From the NCBI RefSeq assembly GCF_037975245.1, contig NC_092575.1, positions 12,509,001 to 12,573,000 on the forward strand: a stretch of DNA of 64,000 bases, read 5' to 3'. Under the pieces are notes generated by a model. It was not told the origin of the DNA, ran no database searches, and saw nothing but the letters and a program-made list of their open reading frames with translations. A program made the position numbers and the translations under genes. This document shows positions 23,731-61,307 of the stretch, piece by piece. Each line of letters starts with the position of its first letter. Position 1 is the first letter of the stretch. This DNA comes from Apostichopus japonicus. Taxonomy: Eukaryota > Echinodermata > Holothuroidea > Aspidochirotida > Stichopodidae.

Positions 23731-26700
23731 CACTGAAAACTTAAATTGGTTCACCGACTAACATAACGTTAGTCCATCTGGTGCCTCTCCCGATTAACAT
23801 AGCCTTAGTCAGTTGCTATACCGACTAATTTATTCCTTAGTCAGTTGGATTCCTTAGTCGGTCATCTTAGTCCGTCAGCTTAGTCGATCAACAATTTCTT
23901 AGTCGGTAAATGTATATTAGTCAGTTACATTAGTTGGTGAGATTAGTCGGTCTTTACCGACTAATTTATATGAGCCACCGACTAGTTTATAGCAGGTTTT
24001 ACATTAGTCAGGATGGTGCCTCTCCCGACTAACCTTTCTTAGTCGGTATCGACTGACTAGTTGCACTGACTAGAATCACTGAAAGAATTAAACCCGACTA
24101 GTTTCACTGACTAGCATCACTGAAAGAAAAGAGAGCAGAAGAAACACAAATAATGTGTACGTTGGCAGTATTTATTTCTGATAAAACTTCTGATGTCTAC
24201 AAAAGGCTGACTTTCGACAGATAGAGAAGAAATCACTGTAAATAAAATCTGAAAATCTGATTTTTTTCCAACAAAGTTAAGACAAGTTAATGGATCAAAC
24301 ATGAATCGCAAAAGTATAGCACTGCACAATAATGCAAAGTTGAATCTTGGGCAAGGGTTCCTCATGACTTTCGTTTTAAAGTGGTACCCCAAATCGACAC
24401 CAGTTAAGTCTTCACTAACAAAGAGTGTTTCTCTTAACTACAAATGGCCTCCCACTTGTCTTCAGGAAGCCAAAATCTGCACCATTATTGACCTGTGAAC
24501 AGAAAATATGATATACGTGTAAGCACAGATACAGATATAGCACATGATAACTCACATTATCATAAACATACATTTACATTAAAATTTTATAACATATTGG
24601 GAGGTATACATTTAAATCTAGGTCCCTCAAATTATAAGCCAGGAATAGAAGCTTTACCAAATAATTATTAGCTTTGCACAGCATAACACCAAGTTATTTT
24701 TCAAAGCTTAATAATTATGTTAATCATGTTAATAATGATCCCAATAGACCGGGAGCCCAGAGGGTTTGGTTAGCTGGGAAGGTAACCAATTGCCTTGTAC
24801 ATCACAATGTTCACAATGCATTCCTGTATATGAAACCAGACGACTGGCAAACCGACTGTGGTGGGTGTGGCTGGGAGAGCAATTTTAAAGTCACCTGATA
24901 GCTAACCTAGATCAGTTTTCATGGTAACACATCAAAGTAAGTACAATATGTCAGGTATGGCCCCAAGAGCAACAAATGGCCATTGTCAGTAATTATTGGT
25001 GGTGGGGTACCCCTGCCAGTGATCTATAATTGACCCCTCAAGGCTGACCTAGGTCAGCTCATGAGGTAACCACTTGAAACCTACTGGAAAATGTTGGTTA
25101 GGGCTTCAGATACAACTGATGGGCATTGCCAGTAATTTTTATTGGTGGGGTACCCCTGCCAGTAGACCCCCAAAATGCCCATCCCCCATTGACCTAGATG
25201 AGCTCATGATGTAACCAGTTGAAAACTACTGGAAAATGGTATCACTTCATATGTAAGGGATGGGAATTTCCAGTAATTTATATTGGGGGGGGGGTACCCC
25301 TGCCAGTAGACCCCCAAAATGCCCATTCCCTCATTGACCTAGGTCAGCTCATGAGATAACCAGTTGAAAAATTACTGGAAAATGATAGGTATCACTTCAT
25401 ATGTAAGGGATGGGCATTTCCAGTCATTTACATTGGTGGGGTAATCCTGCCAGTAGACCCCCAAAATGCCCATCCCCCATTGACCTAGATTAGCTCATGA
25501 GGTAACCAGTTGAAAACTACTGTAAAATGATTGGCAGGACTCTATATATATGTAAGGGATGGGCATTTCCAGTAATTTATATTAGTGGGGTACCCCTGCC
25601 AGTAGACCCCCAAAAAGCCCCCCCCCCCCTCATTGATCTAGGTCAGCTCATGATTTAACCAGTTGAAAACTACTGGAAAATTATTGACAGGATTCTATAT
25701 GTAAGGGATGGGCGGACTCTGGCAGTGGTGGCCCACCAATATAAATTACTGGAAATGCCCATCCTTACATATGAAGTGATACCTATCATTTTCCTGTAGG
25801 TTTCAACTGGTCAAATCATGAGCTCACCTAGGTCAATAAGGGGATGGGCATATTGGGGGTCTACTGGCAGGGGTACCCCACCAATAAAAATTACTGGCAA
25901 TGCCCATCCCTTGTATCTGAAGTCCTAACCAACATTTTCCAGTAGGTTTCAAGTGGTTACCTCATGAGCTGACCTAGGTCAGCCGTGAGGGGTCAATTAT
26001 AGATCACTGGCAGGGGTACCCCACCACCAATAATTACTGGCGATGGCCATTTGTTGCTCTTGGGGCCATACCTGACACATTGTTCTTACTTTGATGTGGT
26101 TACCATGAAAGCTGCTCTAGGTTAGCTATTAGGTGACTTTAAAATTGCTCTCCCAGCCACATCCACCACAGTCGGTTTGCCAGTCGTCAGGTTTCATATA
26201 CAGGAATGCATTGTGAACATTGTGATGTACCAGGCAATTGGTTACCTTCCCAGCTAACCAAACCCTCTGGACTCCCGCTCTACAGATCAGTGAAAATTTG
26301 ACCAAACTTATGAAGCTTGCACGTAAATGATATACTAGACTGTTTTTTTTTAAAAAACAGGTTATGAAAAGTATCTTAAATATCATTAAACAGTTGGGTA
26401 CAATAGTTAAACTCACTCTTCCATCTTTTTTCTCTATGGTACTTGTTCCTTTGCTTTTTGGACTCTTGGATAAACTCTTTTGTTCTGCGAAGGGTACCAA
26501 TATATCATCTTAAAACATGTCTTTAAGCGATATATAACACAATTCTCCTCTTCTGTTGTTGCCTCCACACTGGTGTCGTACATCACAGGAAAGCTCACCC
26601 TTGACTTAGATATTTGGCTTTTCAATTCCTGCTGGAAAAAAGAAACAGCAAAGTATTCATCATTTGAAAAAAAAATAAATAAAGTTGTCACCACAAAGTT

Positions 26701-28515
26701 ATGTGAGATTTGCTTCCACTATAGTCTCAAAAAACAATCCCAAAGTTTGAAGCAGACTGTATAAAGCTGAAAATTTGAACGAGAGTGTCATCACCATTGC
26801 AACCAGAATCAAATGCCCAGAATACAGAGATAATAAAACATGGGCTAAATCTTTGTTTGTTTTTATGATCTTTAAAAATATAAAATTTTAGAAACAGAAA
26901 TGCACTGAGCCAACTTATTTATAGGCCTAATCGTTTTTAGTTGTTATTTTGCTTGCTCACATAACAAGCCTGTTTAGACCTAGGCTAGAGGAGAATCAGT
27001 ACTTTGTTACACTAAGTTTGTCTTCGGTCGTTTTGATTTAGTCTTACTAGTAGTACTAAAGTATATAATGGACCGGCGAAGACTAGAGAATACCCAGAGT
27101 TTTAGCAACTGCGTTAAACTGTATCATCTGATCTATTATTTACGCCAATGAGTTTCATTCAATCTAGGATCAAAAAGAGAAAACTAATTAATCTTAACCT
27201 TTAAAATTTGCTACTAAACAGATTTGAATTACAAATAAATGTCAAAAAAACATCATAATCTAAGAATCGATGCATATACATATACATAAACAGAATAATT
27301 TGAATTCGCGCAAGTGAACCCTGCACTACATTGGACAGAAAAAAAACGTGCAATTAGACCAAACTAAACATAGTAAATTTTCCGTTACTTCTACATAAAA
27401 TATCTATACAAATATACAACAACTTACTCTTTTGGCAGTATACTAAAAGCACATGTTATAATAACTTCAAGACTATCAAGCTTTCCTGAGAAAAAACGGT
27501 TAATACTTCTTACAGTAAGCAGTCGACCGTGAAGGAATGTCGCAATTGTTTCCTGGGCGTGACCGGAAATTAAATACTAAAAATGATAAATGAAAAGGTT
27601 AAATAGAACTGAAGCGTGCATCCTGACTGCTCGCAACATGTAATACTGTTGACTAGCCAACATAATTTGCTCAGCCTACTGTGACTGTACGTTTGAAGGT
27701 CTAGCCTTGCTTATTCAATATCACAAAGCCTACCCATTTAGATTCACATGGGAAATTACAGGAAATCTTTACCAAATGAGTGTAGACTTCAAATAAATTA
27801 TTGAGCCTTATAGTTCCAGCATTTGTTTGGGAATAAATTAGAAGATTATGTGCCACTGTTCAATCTAGCCCAATACACACATAACACATTGTTAATTGGT
27901 GTTTAGAATGCACGCTTTAGTGTTGAGAATGCACTGCAGTACCCAGTAGAAGGCTATAGGCTACTCACTGCCATTGCACTTGTGTATTGCGAAACGCCAA
28001 CGTGACAACGGTAGCGTTACACTAACCATAATACAGTACTAGTGCCAGTGGCCTAACAATTAACTTTAATTTTACCTTCAAGTTAAAGGAATAACAGGTA
28101 GGCCGATGATGCAGTTAATACCTCCATTCTTCTAAAGACCTTCTTGGGTGATTTACGGTTGAAAGTTGCTTAGAGTGATCGTATGAAACTATGCCAAGCC
28201 CAGCAAGGTGCCGTTGCCTCTAGGTTTCCAAATTGAAGTGAATCGAATTGGGTTAAAATACATTAGTCCGTCGACACCGACTAAGCTACAATTATGGCGT
28301 AAACCGGGTGTTCGTATCGTTCTTAGTCCATGGGTTAAAATACCTTAGTCCGTCGCCACCGACTAAGCTGCGATTATATTTTCCTTAGTCAGTGTAAACT
28401 AACTAAGAAGCAGCGATGAAACGAAGATTTTTGCTAGTCCGTGTGCATTGACTAACGTTACAGACTAATTTAACGTTAGTCCGTGGCAATATTGACTAGT
28501 TTATTTTTTTCAGTG
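23731..28515. mobile_element. CACTA-like (CMC-type) non-autonomous DNA transposon
   Basis: Copy B reads aaataaaatggatttaatg without interruption at 59270-59290, whereas copy A has 4785 extra bases there. The insert starts CACTGAAAA and ends TTTTCAGTG and is flanked by a duplicated TG. Within about 350 bases of the left end and 260 of the right end, the motif ttagtcggt or its complement accgactaa occurs many times in both orientations. Such subterminal repeats, with CACTG termini, are the hallmark of CACTA elements. I find no transposase frame, so it is non-autonomous. The 2-bp duplication differs from the 3-bp of classical plant CACTA elements. Confidence 0.78.
24745..26284. repeat. Long inverted repeat inside the CACTA-like element
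   Basis: The left arm (from about 24745) and the right arm (ending about 26284) are near-perfect reverse complements for some 550 bases, beginning ccagagggtttggttagctg on each side. The loop and inner arms hold 4-6 copies of a roughly 140-150 bp repeat with ggggtacccctgccagtaga. The same 48-codon open stretch (WLAGKVTNCLVHHNVHNAFL) therefore appears on both strands; I do not recognise it. This could be a fold-back element nested in the transposon. Confidence 0.8.
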
Positions 28516-28517
28516 TG

Positions 28518-29310
28518 GATTTAATGTATATAGTTTGTAACGTAACACTGAGGGAACTTCATCTGTCAAAAAAAATAAAATAACAATTCCAACTATTTAG
28601 TTGCCTGATATCAGTTAATGATTTTTCCTTGAAATATATGTTGTTGTGTAACTCCCATTTGTTCGTTTAGTCCGTTATATGCAACAAGGTCTCATAATGC
28701 TTCAAATCCATTATTCTAAAAAAAAAACCATATGGGAACCAATGAAAACTACGACTCTCTTACAACTGGGCATAACAGAAAAGGTGTCGAAAGAAAACTG
28801 CTAAAATGTCACAAAAATTGTAAGATGTGAATATTACTATTGCTTTGTAAGTGGTAGGCCTACAAAATGGTTCCCCAGCAAACATAGAATGTTGGAACAA
28901 AATAAGTTACACAGCTTCTGAAAGGGGAACGTAGTAAAAAAAAATGACGTCCCTGTTTCTTTACCGTCTCTGTACTGAGGACTCTGGCCCGACGATCCGT
29001 ACGTTAATGCTACGTACATTGAGTGCATAGTGTGTGCGAACACTCCTCGAAGGAACAGACTGGTAATTAAGCATAGCCTAAGTTACTGACTAGGCCTAGG
29101 TTAGGCACAGTAGGCAGAAGGCAAGGAAAAATATAAAGTTCGCCAATAGAAGGCCGGACCTCAATGCAATGGTAATTTGTGAAGGATCCCGGGCCCATAT
29201 CGTAAATACAGAGTTAAAAACGCGCCCGAAACTACATGTTTGTCATTCTGGTCAAGTATAAAGTACTCACTGTGACGTCACGACATGAAGGCAGAATAGC
29301 TATATATAAA
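28518..29310. other. Duplicated non-coding DNA right of the transposon
   Basis: Collinear with 59283-60085 in copy B; no gene seen. It ends at the right edge of duplication copy A. Confidence 0.6.
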
Positions 29311-29808
29311 TATATATATGATATATGATATATAAATATTAAAATATATATATATATATATATATATACATATGTATTTATATATACATATATATATATA
29401 TAAATACATATGTATTTATATATATTTCTAAATATACAATTACGACGGAATCGGATTAAAATAATCCGACGCGGATTAAAATAATCCGAATTTCTAAAAC
29501 TTCTGCTCAATTCAGCAGAAATCAGTAAGTCGTTTTGCCTTTACAACCATACCGACATCTTCTCTATAAAATAGTTTCAATTCCTGCTACTCCTTGTCAC
29601 TTTCGGTGTTCATGCACTGAAGAAGAGCTGGTTTTGCTCGAAAGCTCTGCAAACATTGGCTGTTTAGAGATCGTCAGACAACTCAAGAAACGCGTGAAAC
29701 TCCGAGTTACAACTACTAGTGTTCCACTAGTCTCAACTAGTATCTACACATATTCCGCTCTGTCCACTGGACATAGAGCACTCTGCGCCAAGATAGACGC
29801 CAACCAAC

Positions 29809-29860
<52 letters not shown>

Positions 29861-30696
29861 CGTGTGTGTGTGTGTGCGTGCGTGCGTGCGTGTGTGTGTA
29901 TATGTAAACTTATAGAATTGAATGACCTTGAAGTACAATACAAAGGCTCAAACACATGTGAAATAGCTATAGGCAAAATGTGTTTTTTTTTTGTTTTGTT
30001 TTTTAAATCCCATATTTTGAGGATTTTTCATTTCAAAATAAGGCAAAATTCCCTCCTATTATTTTTGTACAAGCAGGGTGGTACTATATTTCTTCTAGAA
30101 AAAATAATAAAAACATTTCAACATGACGCGTTTTGAGATACTGGCTGTCAAAGGCGACCTCTTTTGCACATTGGAGCAATTTTATAACCTCATAAATTAA
30201 TATTGAGAAAAGCTAGAACCCTGAAATTTGGTAAGGTATAAAAAATTTATACTTATAACTAATGTGAAACCCTCACAGCTCTAACATGGTTACGCTGGTC
30301 AAAATTTGACATGAAAACCCTTCCTCATGCTGAATAGCAGGATGAATAGGCAACTTTAAAGCTGCAAAACTAAAATAATAAAGTACAGGAAAGCATTGTA
30401 ATCATTATTTTGCATTGTTCAGACTCGACATTATAACCTCTGAAAGAATCAAGTATCCTGAAGAACTAGTTTAGAGCAATGAATCACTAAAAATGGCACA
30501 TTTTTTAGCAACAAATACCAACATTGAATATTTTGGCACTTTTAGGTTGGCCTAACTCCATAAGTCAATACTTTTGTAGCCCTAATTGTTTATTTCCAAT
30601 TGTATGGGATATAATCTATAAACTTATGAAATAGGATGGTAGTAGGATATTTAACTGCTGAGAAATCATACCTCAAAAAGAAATTGCCAAAATACC
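29311..30696. other. Spacer between duplicated blocks
   Basis: Sequence not shared with copy B. It holds (TA)n at 29290-29430 and a TA-to-TG/CG microsatellite at 29812-29900. Otherwise it is AT-rich and without a recognised gene. A hammerhead-like segment near 29607 is listed separately. Confidence 0.5.
29607..29655 (+). ncRNA. Hammerhead-like relic (one extra core base)
   Basis: CTGAAGA at 29617-29623, one extra A, stem GAGC/GCTC (29625-29628 with 29636-29639), GAA plus A-G/C-T and C29647. The flanks TGCA and TGTT before the core pair with TGCA and AACA after it. The topology is that of a hammerhead except for the inserted A29624, so it may be a relic or a chance or family look-alike. Low confidence. 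Confidence 0.3.
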
Positions 30697-30879
30697 ACGG
30701 TGACGACAATTGCGAAATTTCAATGCGTGATAATTCGACCAAGTTTGAAGCAACGAAACTCAAATTTTCAGAATATGCTTATTTTATGATGGTCCAAGCA
30801 CATAATAAATATGGTAATTTTTAGAAGAGGTCCAGCTACAACATTTTCAAAATCTGGTGATTTGATATGGAATGACCCA

Positions 30880-31075
30880 TATATATTAATATATATATGC
30901 ACAGTTGAAATTGTAGTGAGTTGGAAAACAAAAACAAGTGAAAACACTTCCAGCCTCCACCGGGATTCGCACCCGGGCCTCCAGCTTTATATAACGAGTA
31001 GGCTATGGACGCTGATTGTAGGTCTACAGGTTTAACACCGGTAATGAAGGTCGAAATTACACTGTAGGCTTTTGC
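30880..31075 (-). mobile_element. tRNA-related SINE-like repeat
   Basis: On the minus strand gcccgggtgcgaatcccggt is a B-box-like segment, followed by gtggaggctggaagtgtttt, the run ttgttttccaactcac and a TA-rich 3' end. A second copy lies at 39430-39650 and fragments at 38806-38930 and 9443-9530. The tail ending in a TA microsatellite may explain how TA arrays arose here. Confidence 0.55.
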
Positions 31076-31149
31076 CACCTGTATCGAACAATGCTAGTTC
31101 TGTTTAGGTGACATATTTTGCCGTACTCTAGAGATCAAACATCATGCTT

Positions 31150-31475
31150 AACTCTCGGTTCACTAGAACGACTCACTCGTGAACTCTCGGTTCACTGGAC
31201 CCGCTCACTCGTGAACTCTCGGTACACTGGACCCGCTCACTCGTGAACTCTCGGTTCACTGGACCCGCTCACTCGTGAACTCTCGGTACACTGGACCCAC
31301 TCACTCGTGAACTCTCGGTACACTGGACCCGCTCACTCGTGAACTCTCGGTACACTGGACCCGCTCACTCGTGAACTCTCGGTACACTGGACCCACTCAC
31401 TCATGAACTCTCGGTACGCTGGACCCGCTCACTCGTGAACTCTCGGTACACTGGACCCACTCACTCGTGAAACTT
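31150..31475 (+). repeat. 32-bp minisatellite, about 10 units
   Basis: Unit ctcactcgtgaactctcggt plus acactggacccg, 32 bp, with a few substitutions per unit. Confidence 0.9.
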
Positions 31476-32019
31476 GTTCTTGGATGAACATATACCTACT
31501 CATCATTTCTGTTTATCACGCGACCATGCTACCCTAATCATAACAGATTTGTTGCGATCAGTGTAATCCATTGCAAGTGTAAGGATGGATTTCCTGTATA
31601 TATTTTGGTTTGTCAAGTAAATTCACAGTAATCTTGACTGCATAAATGCTTTCAATGTAAAAATCAAGAAAAAATAGCTTCAACGTATACTACAGATGGT
31701 TTCATTCATGTTATGTTTTTTTTTACGTCCCAACAAATTTACTCCACTGCGTTGTTCAAAGATTCTTCTTATCCAAATAAGCAGTTAAATAAAAAATTGT
31801 AGCCTCGACAACGCAATAAACTATACCAAATAGCCTTGAAAACGCAAAATACTATACCAAATAGCCACGAAAACGCAAAACAATATACCAAATAGCCTTT
31901 AGGTTTCTATCATAGAAATTTATTATGGTTTCTTTGCATCTTGTTTGATGTGCATCCTCTGGCCGATTTAAATACAAACAGAAAAGTGTATCGGCCCATG
32001 TGTTTATTATATTTTCCAG

Positions 32020-32082
32020 CTACTTTAACATGGCCAACATTAAAAACTACGACAATTTTGCCACGTATCGAGATCACAAGAA
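32020..32082 (+). pseudogene. Orphan stalk exon
   Basis: A 63-nt exon like the first stalk exon of each array, with acceptor ttccag and good donor gtaagtga. It lies upstream of gene B's start codon and is followed by only the first bases of a further stalk exon (32214-32228). With no upstream exons it is presumably not translated. Confidence 0.8.
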
Positions 32083-32227
32083 GTAAGTGATTGTTTGGTC
32101 AAGCTTTCTGTTTAAACAGGAGAAATGGTACTTGGTGTACAGGAAAGTGGTTTGAAATGACTCTTAATTTATTTTATCTTCACATATTTTATACTGTGTG
32201 TTACATTTTCCAGGATCAACTAATTTA

Positions 32228-32533
32228 ATTACTTATACAGATGTAATACGAACAGTTACCTACAATACTTATCAATTACTTTGACATTCAATAATTTCCA
32301 GGAAGAGTGTGTTCTTTCTAGCTATGAATAAGTTGCCAATGACCTTAAGGAAGTTTGATTTGCGGGTAGAACAGTACACACGGAAATTGGTGACCATGAT
32401 TTAAAACACATTCACAGTGCTTGGAAGCTCACAATCGGCTGGTTCAATCTCCATTTAACATCAAAGCTATATTTGCAGCTATTCACAGTAATTCACAGGA
32501 CTACAAAAATTTAATTTTCTTATAACATCGAAA
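32228..32533 (+). promoter_or_regulatory. Candidate promoter and 5' leader of receptor gene B
   Basis: Shared with 5296-5607. Upstream of it gene B has stalk-exon debris in place of A's flank, so any promoter elements beyond about 300 bases differ between the copies. Confidence 0.3.
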
Positions 32534-56453
<23,920 letters not shown>

Positions 56454-59400
56454 TTATGTAAGAAAGAAAACATTATTGAGTCTTTTAAAAAAAAAAAATT
56501 GTTACTTGCCTCAGGCAAGGAAGAGTAACCTACGTAGTCAAGTTGGCTAGTAGTGTGCGCGCGGGCGCGTATGTGTATGTGCATGGTAACCGGGCTGCTA
56601 ACACACAAAACAAGCATACATTACTTGAATGTCATATTTATTACGTGAACAACCCATCCATGCTAAATAGAAGAAACCTGTTTCTTTTTTAGTAAAAGGT
56701 GAAATGTCATTTGAGGTCAAACCGTCCAAATTTGACAACCTAGTTAATACGATAACTCAAAGTTTAAGCTTAGCTGAAGATCGTGCTTAGTACGTAGGTT
56801 CATCATAGTGAGCACATATTCCCGATGATGTTTTTGGAAGGTATAGGTCATGCGAGATCAATAGAGGCAATGTCTGACGAATTAGTGTAATTAAAAGTTT
56901 AGATATAGTACAGAACGACTGTTGTACTCTTCGGTGTGGGATTTATTTGAATTCAAAAGAGGTCACAGTCTGAACAGTGCAAACATTGTAACTCTATATG
57001 TTCAGACTGGATGAAATTTATACGTCGTATGTGAGTGTAGTGCTTTTTTGTAGAGGTCAAATGTCGTTTGAGGTCAATAAAGATGAAGTCTGCAAACTTT
57101 ATAAACATAGTAACACTTAACGTTTTCTTCTTTTTTGTGTGTGTGGAAGATTGGTTTACTGCTCAGTTAACGTTCTATATGCAGGCTTATGCTTAGGGAT
57201 TTATCATTTATTATAGGAAAACTCAGTCGAAAATGTCAAAATCTTGACTGGGATGGCGTAGCAGTATATGGTATTAACTTTACTACCATTCTACGAGAAT
57301 TTTGGATATGAATAAATTGATCTCATTTTGACGAAATTTGATCAAGCGGTCCTTGAAATGAGACTAAACCATAACGGAAAGTCAGCGAGTTCATCAATCG
57401 TGTCTTCTTTAAAGGTGCATTATTGCCCCATACCATCATGACGTTACTGTAAATATTACACTTTCCGCAGGGTATTCACTATAAGGTTCGACGACTTTTC
57501 GGCAGTTTTGCCTGACAATACATCTCTATTTGTCCCAACAAAACGTGTCGAAGGTTTCATAACTCGTATACCCCTGACTCAAACGTTTTTATTTTTATGT
57601 TTGCAACGCACTATGAGGAACAAACAGTGGAGAATCCAGAATATTAAAAATTGGGGTGTAAAAATGGGGGTGTAGTCATGAGGTCGTTAAAGCTGATTCC
57701 ATTTTGGAGGTGTCTGGCGGTCTTCCCCGAGTAAAAAAAGTGGAAGGCATGAAATGGTGCATCTAAGGCATATTATGATTTAAAATGGTTTCCAACAGTA
57801 GATATGCCGCAATGTTTTGCTAACGTTTTTCAAACTATTATGTCACATAAGAGTAAACCAGTTCGAAACGACAAGCCGAAACTTTGAGTTTAAACGACGA
57901 AATTTCGAAATGAAACGTCGACATTTTCAAGTTGAAAAAGTCGAATTTCAACAAAAATTAAGTTCTTTTTGTCAGTGGAACGGCTTTCAGCACCTCGCGT
58001 TTTATATACTTTTGAAATGATGCATCGTGCATCATCATGCATCATTCATCATGCATCATGTACTCGTACAGTATACCAATTCCTTACAGACAAACCGGGC
58101 TACCATCATTCTACTCTACAGCTTAAGTGGATCATGTTCCCGACAAATGCTTTCCCCAAAAACGTCATAAGTTTCTAGACAAACCGCACCAGCTTCCCGA
58201 TGACAGTCGTTTGGCCTAACGTTAAATAAGTTCTTTTGGAGTGCTACATCCCCCCCCCCCAACACACACCAGAAAGTGACACCCCTGGTGGCCCCTTACG
58301 TGAATTCAGTAGTTCTCGGCCGATAATCATTGTAGGCTATACCAGATAGCCTGGATGGATCATCTCCCTGATCAGATGTTTGGAAGTTCCCGACTATGTT
58401 TTCTCAAACAGAATGTCATGATTTTACCGCAACATTGTCCTCAAAGCCGTCGCTTTGACCTGACGAGAAGTATAATACATTGGCGAGTGTTACCCTCCTC
58501 ATACCCCTCAGTACTTACCCACTCCCTGAGTATCAGCCACAGGGTACATCTGAAAACCATCAGACAAATAAATCACAACACAAACAAAAAACAATGAAAT
58601 ATGATTAAATGTTACCGTTGCATATATATCTAGACTCATTTAATTTCCAACTTTCCCTGTTAACCATTTATTATTATTTTCAATTAATTATTATCTTCAA
58701 CAATTTTCAAATTCGTCGTTCACTGTTAAGTCTTCCCTTAGAAGTAAACGTTAATCTCCTTTCCTATCTATCTAATTGCAATAGTTTTAATGGTCCCGAT
58801 AGACCCACCGAGAGCCAGGACGTACCCCGAGGATAATAACGTCACTCCCCCCCCCCTTCTTGCACTCGTTTATATATCCCAGATATTCCAGGCCACTTTT
58901 TTTCCGGGCAGCCTAAGTGTCCCCAAACCTCGAAGTCTTCCGACCTCATTCTCGCCAGGCCTGCGTTCCAATATGGGAACCGTTCGGACATAACTTGTGA
59001 TTTTTTTTATTTTATTGTTACTGATATAATACTGCTATCGAGTTCCCGTACTCAACGAGAAAGCTTCAAAGTAAGTATCTGAAGTATAGATATGTATAAC
59101 TGTCACGTGCTACTCACATATTACAATACTTGAAATCTTACAACATATAAAATATCAATTTGGTATTAATAACCAGCTGATTTCGTCCCTATAGTAAAAC
59201 CTGTTAAATATTAAGAATACAACAAAAATTGAATATAAAATGGTCAAATGTTTTCAAGAAAGAAAATAGGCAAATAAAATGGATTTAATGTATGTAGTTT
59301 GTAACTTAACACTGAGGGAACTTCATCTGTCAAAAAAATAAAAATAACAATTCCAACTATTTAGTTGCCTGATATCAGTTAATGATTTTTCCTTGAAATA

Positions 59401-60085
59401 TATGTTGTTGTGTAACTCCCATTTATTCGTTTAGTCCGTTATATGCACCAAGGTCTCATAATGCTTCAAATCCATTATTCTAAAAAAAAAACACATGGGG
59501 ACCAATGAAAACTACGGCTCTCTTACAACTGGGCATAACAGAAAAGGTGTCGAAAGAAAACTGCTAAAATGTCACAAAAAAATTGTAAGATGTGAATATT
59601 ACTATTGCTTTGTAAGTGGTAGGCCTACAAAATGGTTCCCCAGCAAACGAAGAATGTTGGAACAAAATAAGTTACACAGCTTCTGAAAGGGGAACGTAGT
59701 AAACAAAATGACGTCCCTGTTTCTTTACCGTATCTGTACTGAGGACTGTGGCCCGACGAACCGTACGTTTAAGCTACACGTACATTGAGTGCATAGTGTG
59801 TGCGAACACTCCTCGAAGGAACAGACTGGTAATTTAGCATAGCCTAAGTTACTGACTAGGCCTAGGTTAGGCACAGTAGGCAGAAGGCTAGGAAAAAATA
59901 TAAAGTTCGCCAATAGAAGGCGGGACCTCAATGCAATGGTAATTTGTGAAGGATCCCGGGCCCATATCGTGAATACAGAGTTAAAAACGCGCCCCGAAAA
60001 CTACATGTTTGTCATTCTGGTCAAGTATAAAGTACTCACTGTGACGTCACGAAATGAAGGCAGAATAGCCATATATAAATATATA
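56454..60085. other. Downstream non-coding DNA, copy B
   Basis: Collinear with 20917-29310 of A minus the 4785-bp insertion. The join at 59280-59282 is the empty transposon site. No gene recognised. Confidence 0.65.
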
Positions 60086-60086
60086 T

Positions 60087-61307
<1,221 letters not shown>

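Larger units (their letters stand above)
5296..29310 (+). repeat. Large direct duplication, copy A
   Basis: Sequence from about 5296 onward is collinear with 32228-60085 in the same orientation, through exons, introns and downstream non-coding DNA, with few substitutions by eye. Differences are discrete. Copy A has the hammerhead repeat array (9587-10582) and the CACTA-like insertion (23731-28515). It lacks the GATA and GGAT repeats, the minisatellites and about 31 of the stalk exons found in B. The right edge is where the shared text ending near 'gaaggcagaatag' gives way to TA-rich DNA here and to GATA repeats in B. Edges are by eye, good to some tens of bases. Confidence 0.9.
30697..32228 (+). 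repeat. Residual fragment of a third receptor-gene copy
   Basis: Collinear with 39230 to about 40870 of copy B: the gene segment upstream of the stalk array, a tRNA-related repeat, the 32-bp minisatellite and the first stalk exon. It breaks inside a second stalk exon at about 32228, directly against the 5' leader of gene B. It has no signal, LDLa or 7TM exons. Confidence 0.85.

Noticed and set aside
24674-26500. Conserved small protein present on both strands (WLAGKVTNCLV)
   Set aside because: The two occurrences are the arms of one inverted repeat, so the agreement is not independent evidence of coding.
31150-31475. CRISPR array, because of regular 32-bp repeats
   Set aside because: There are no unique spacers between repeats, and the genome is clearly eukaryotic; it is a minisatellite.
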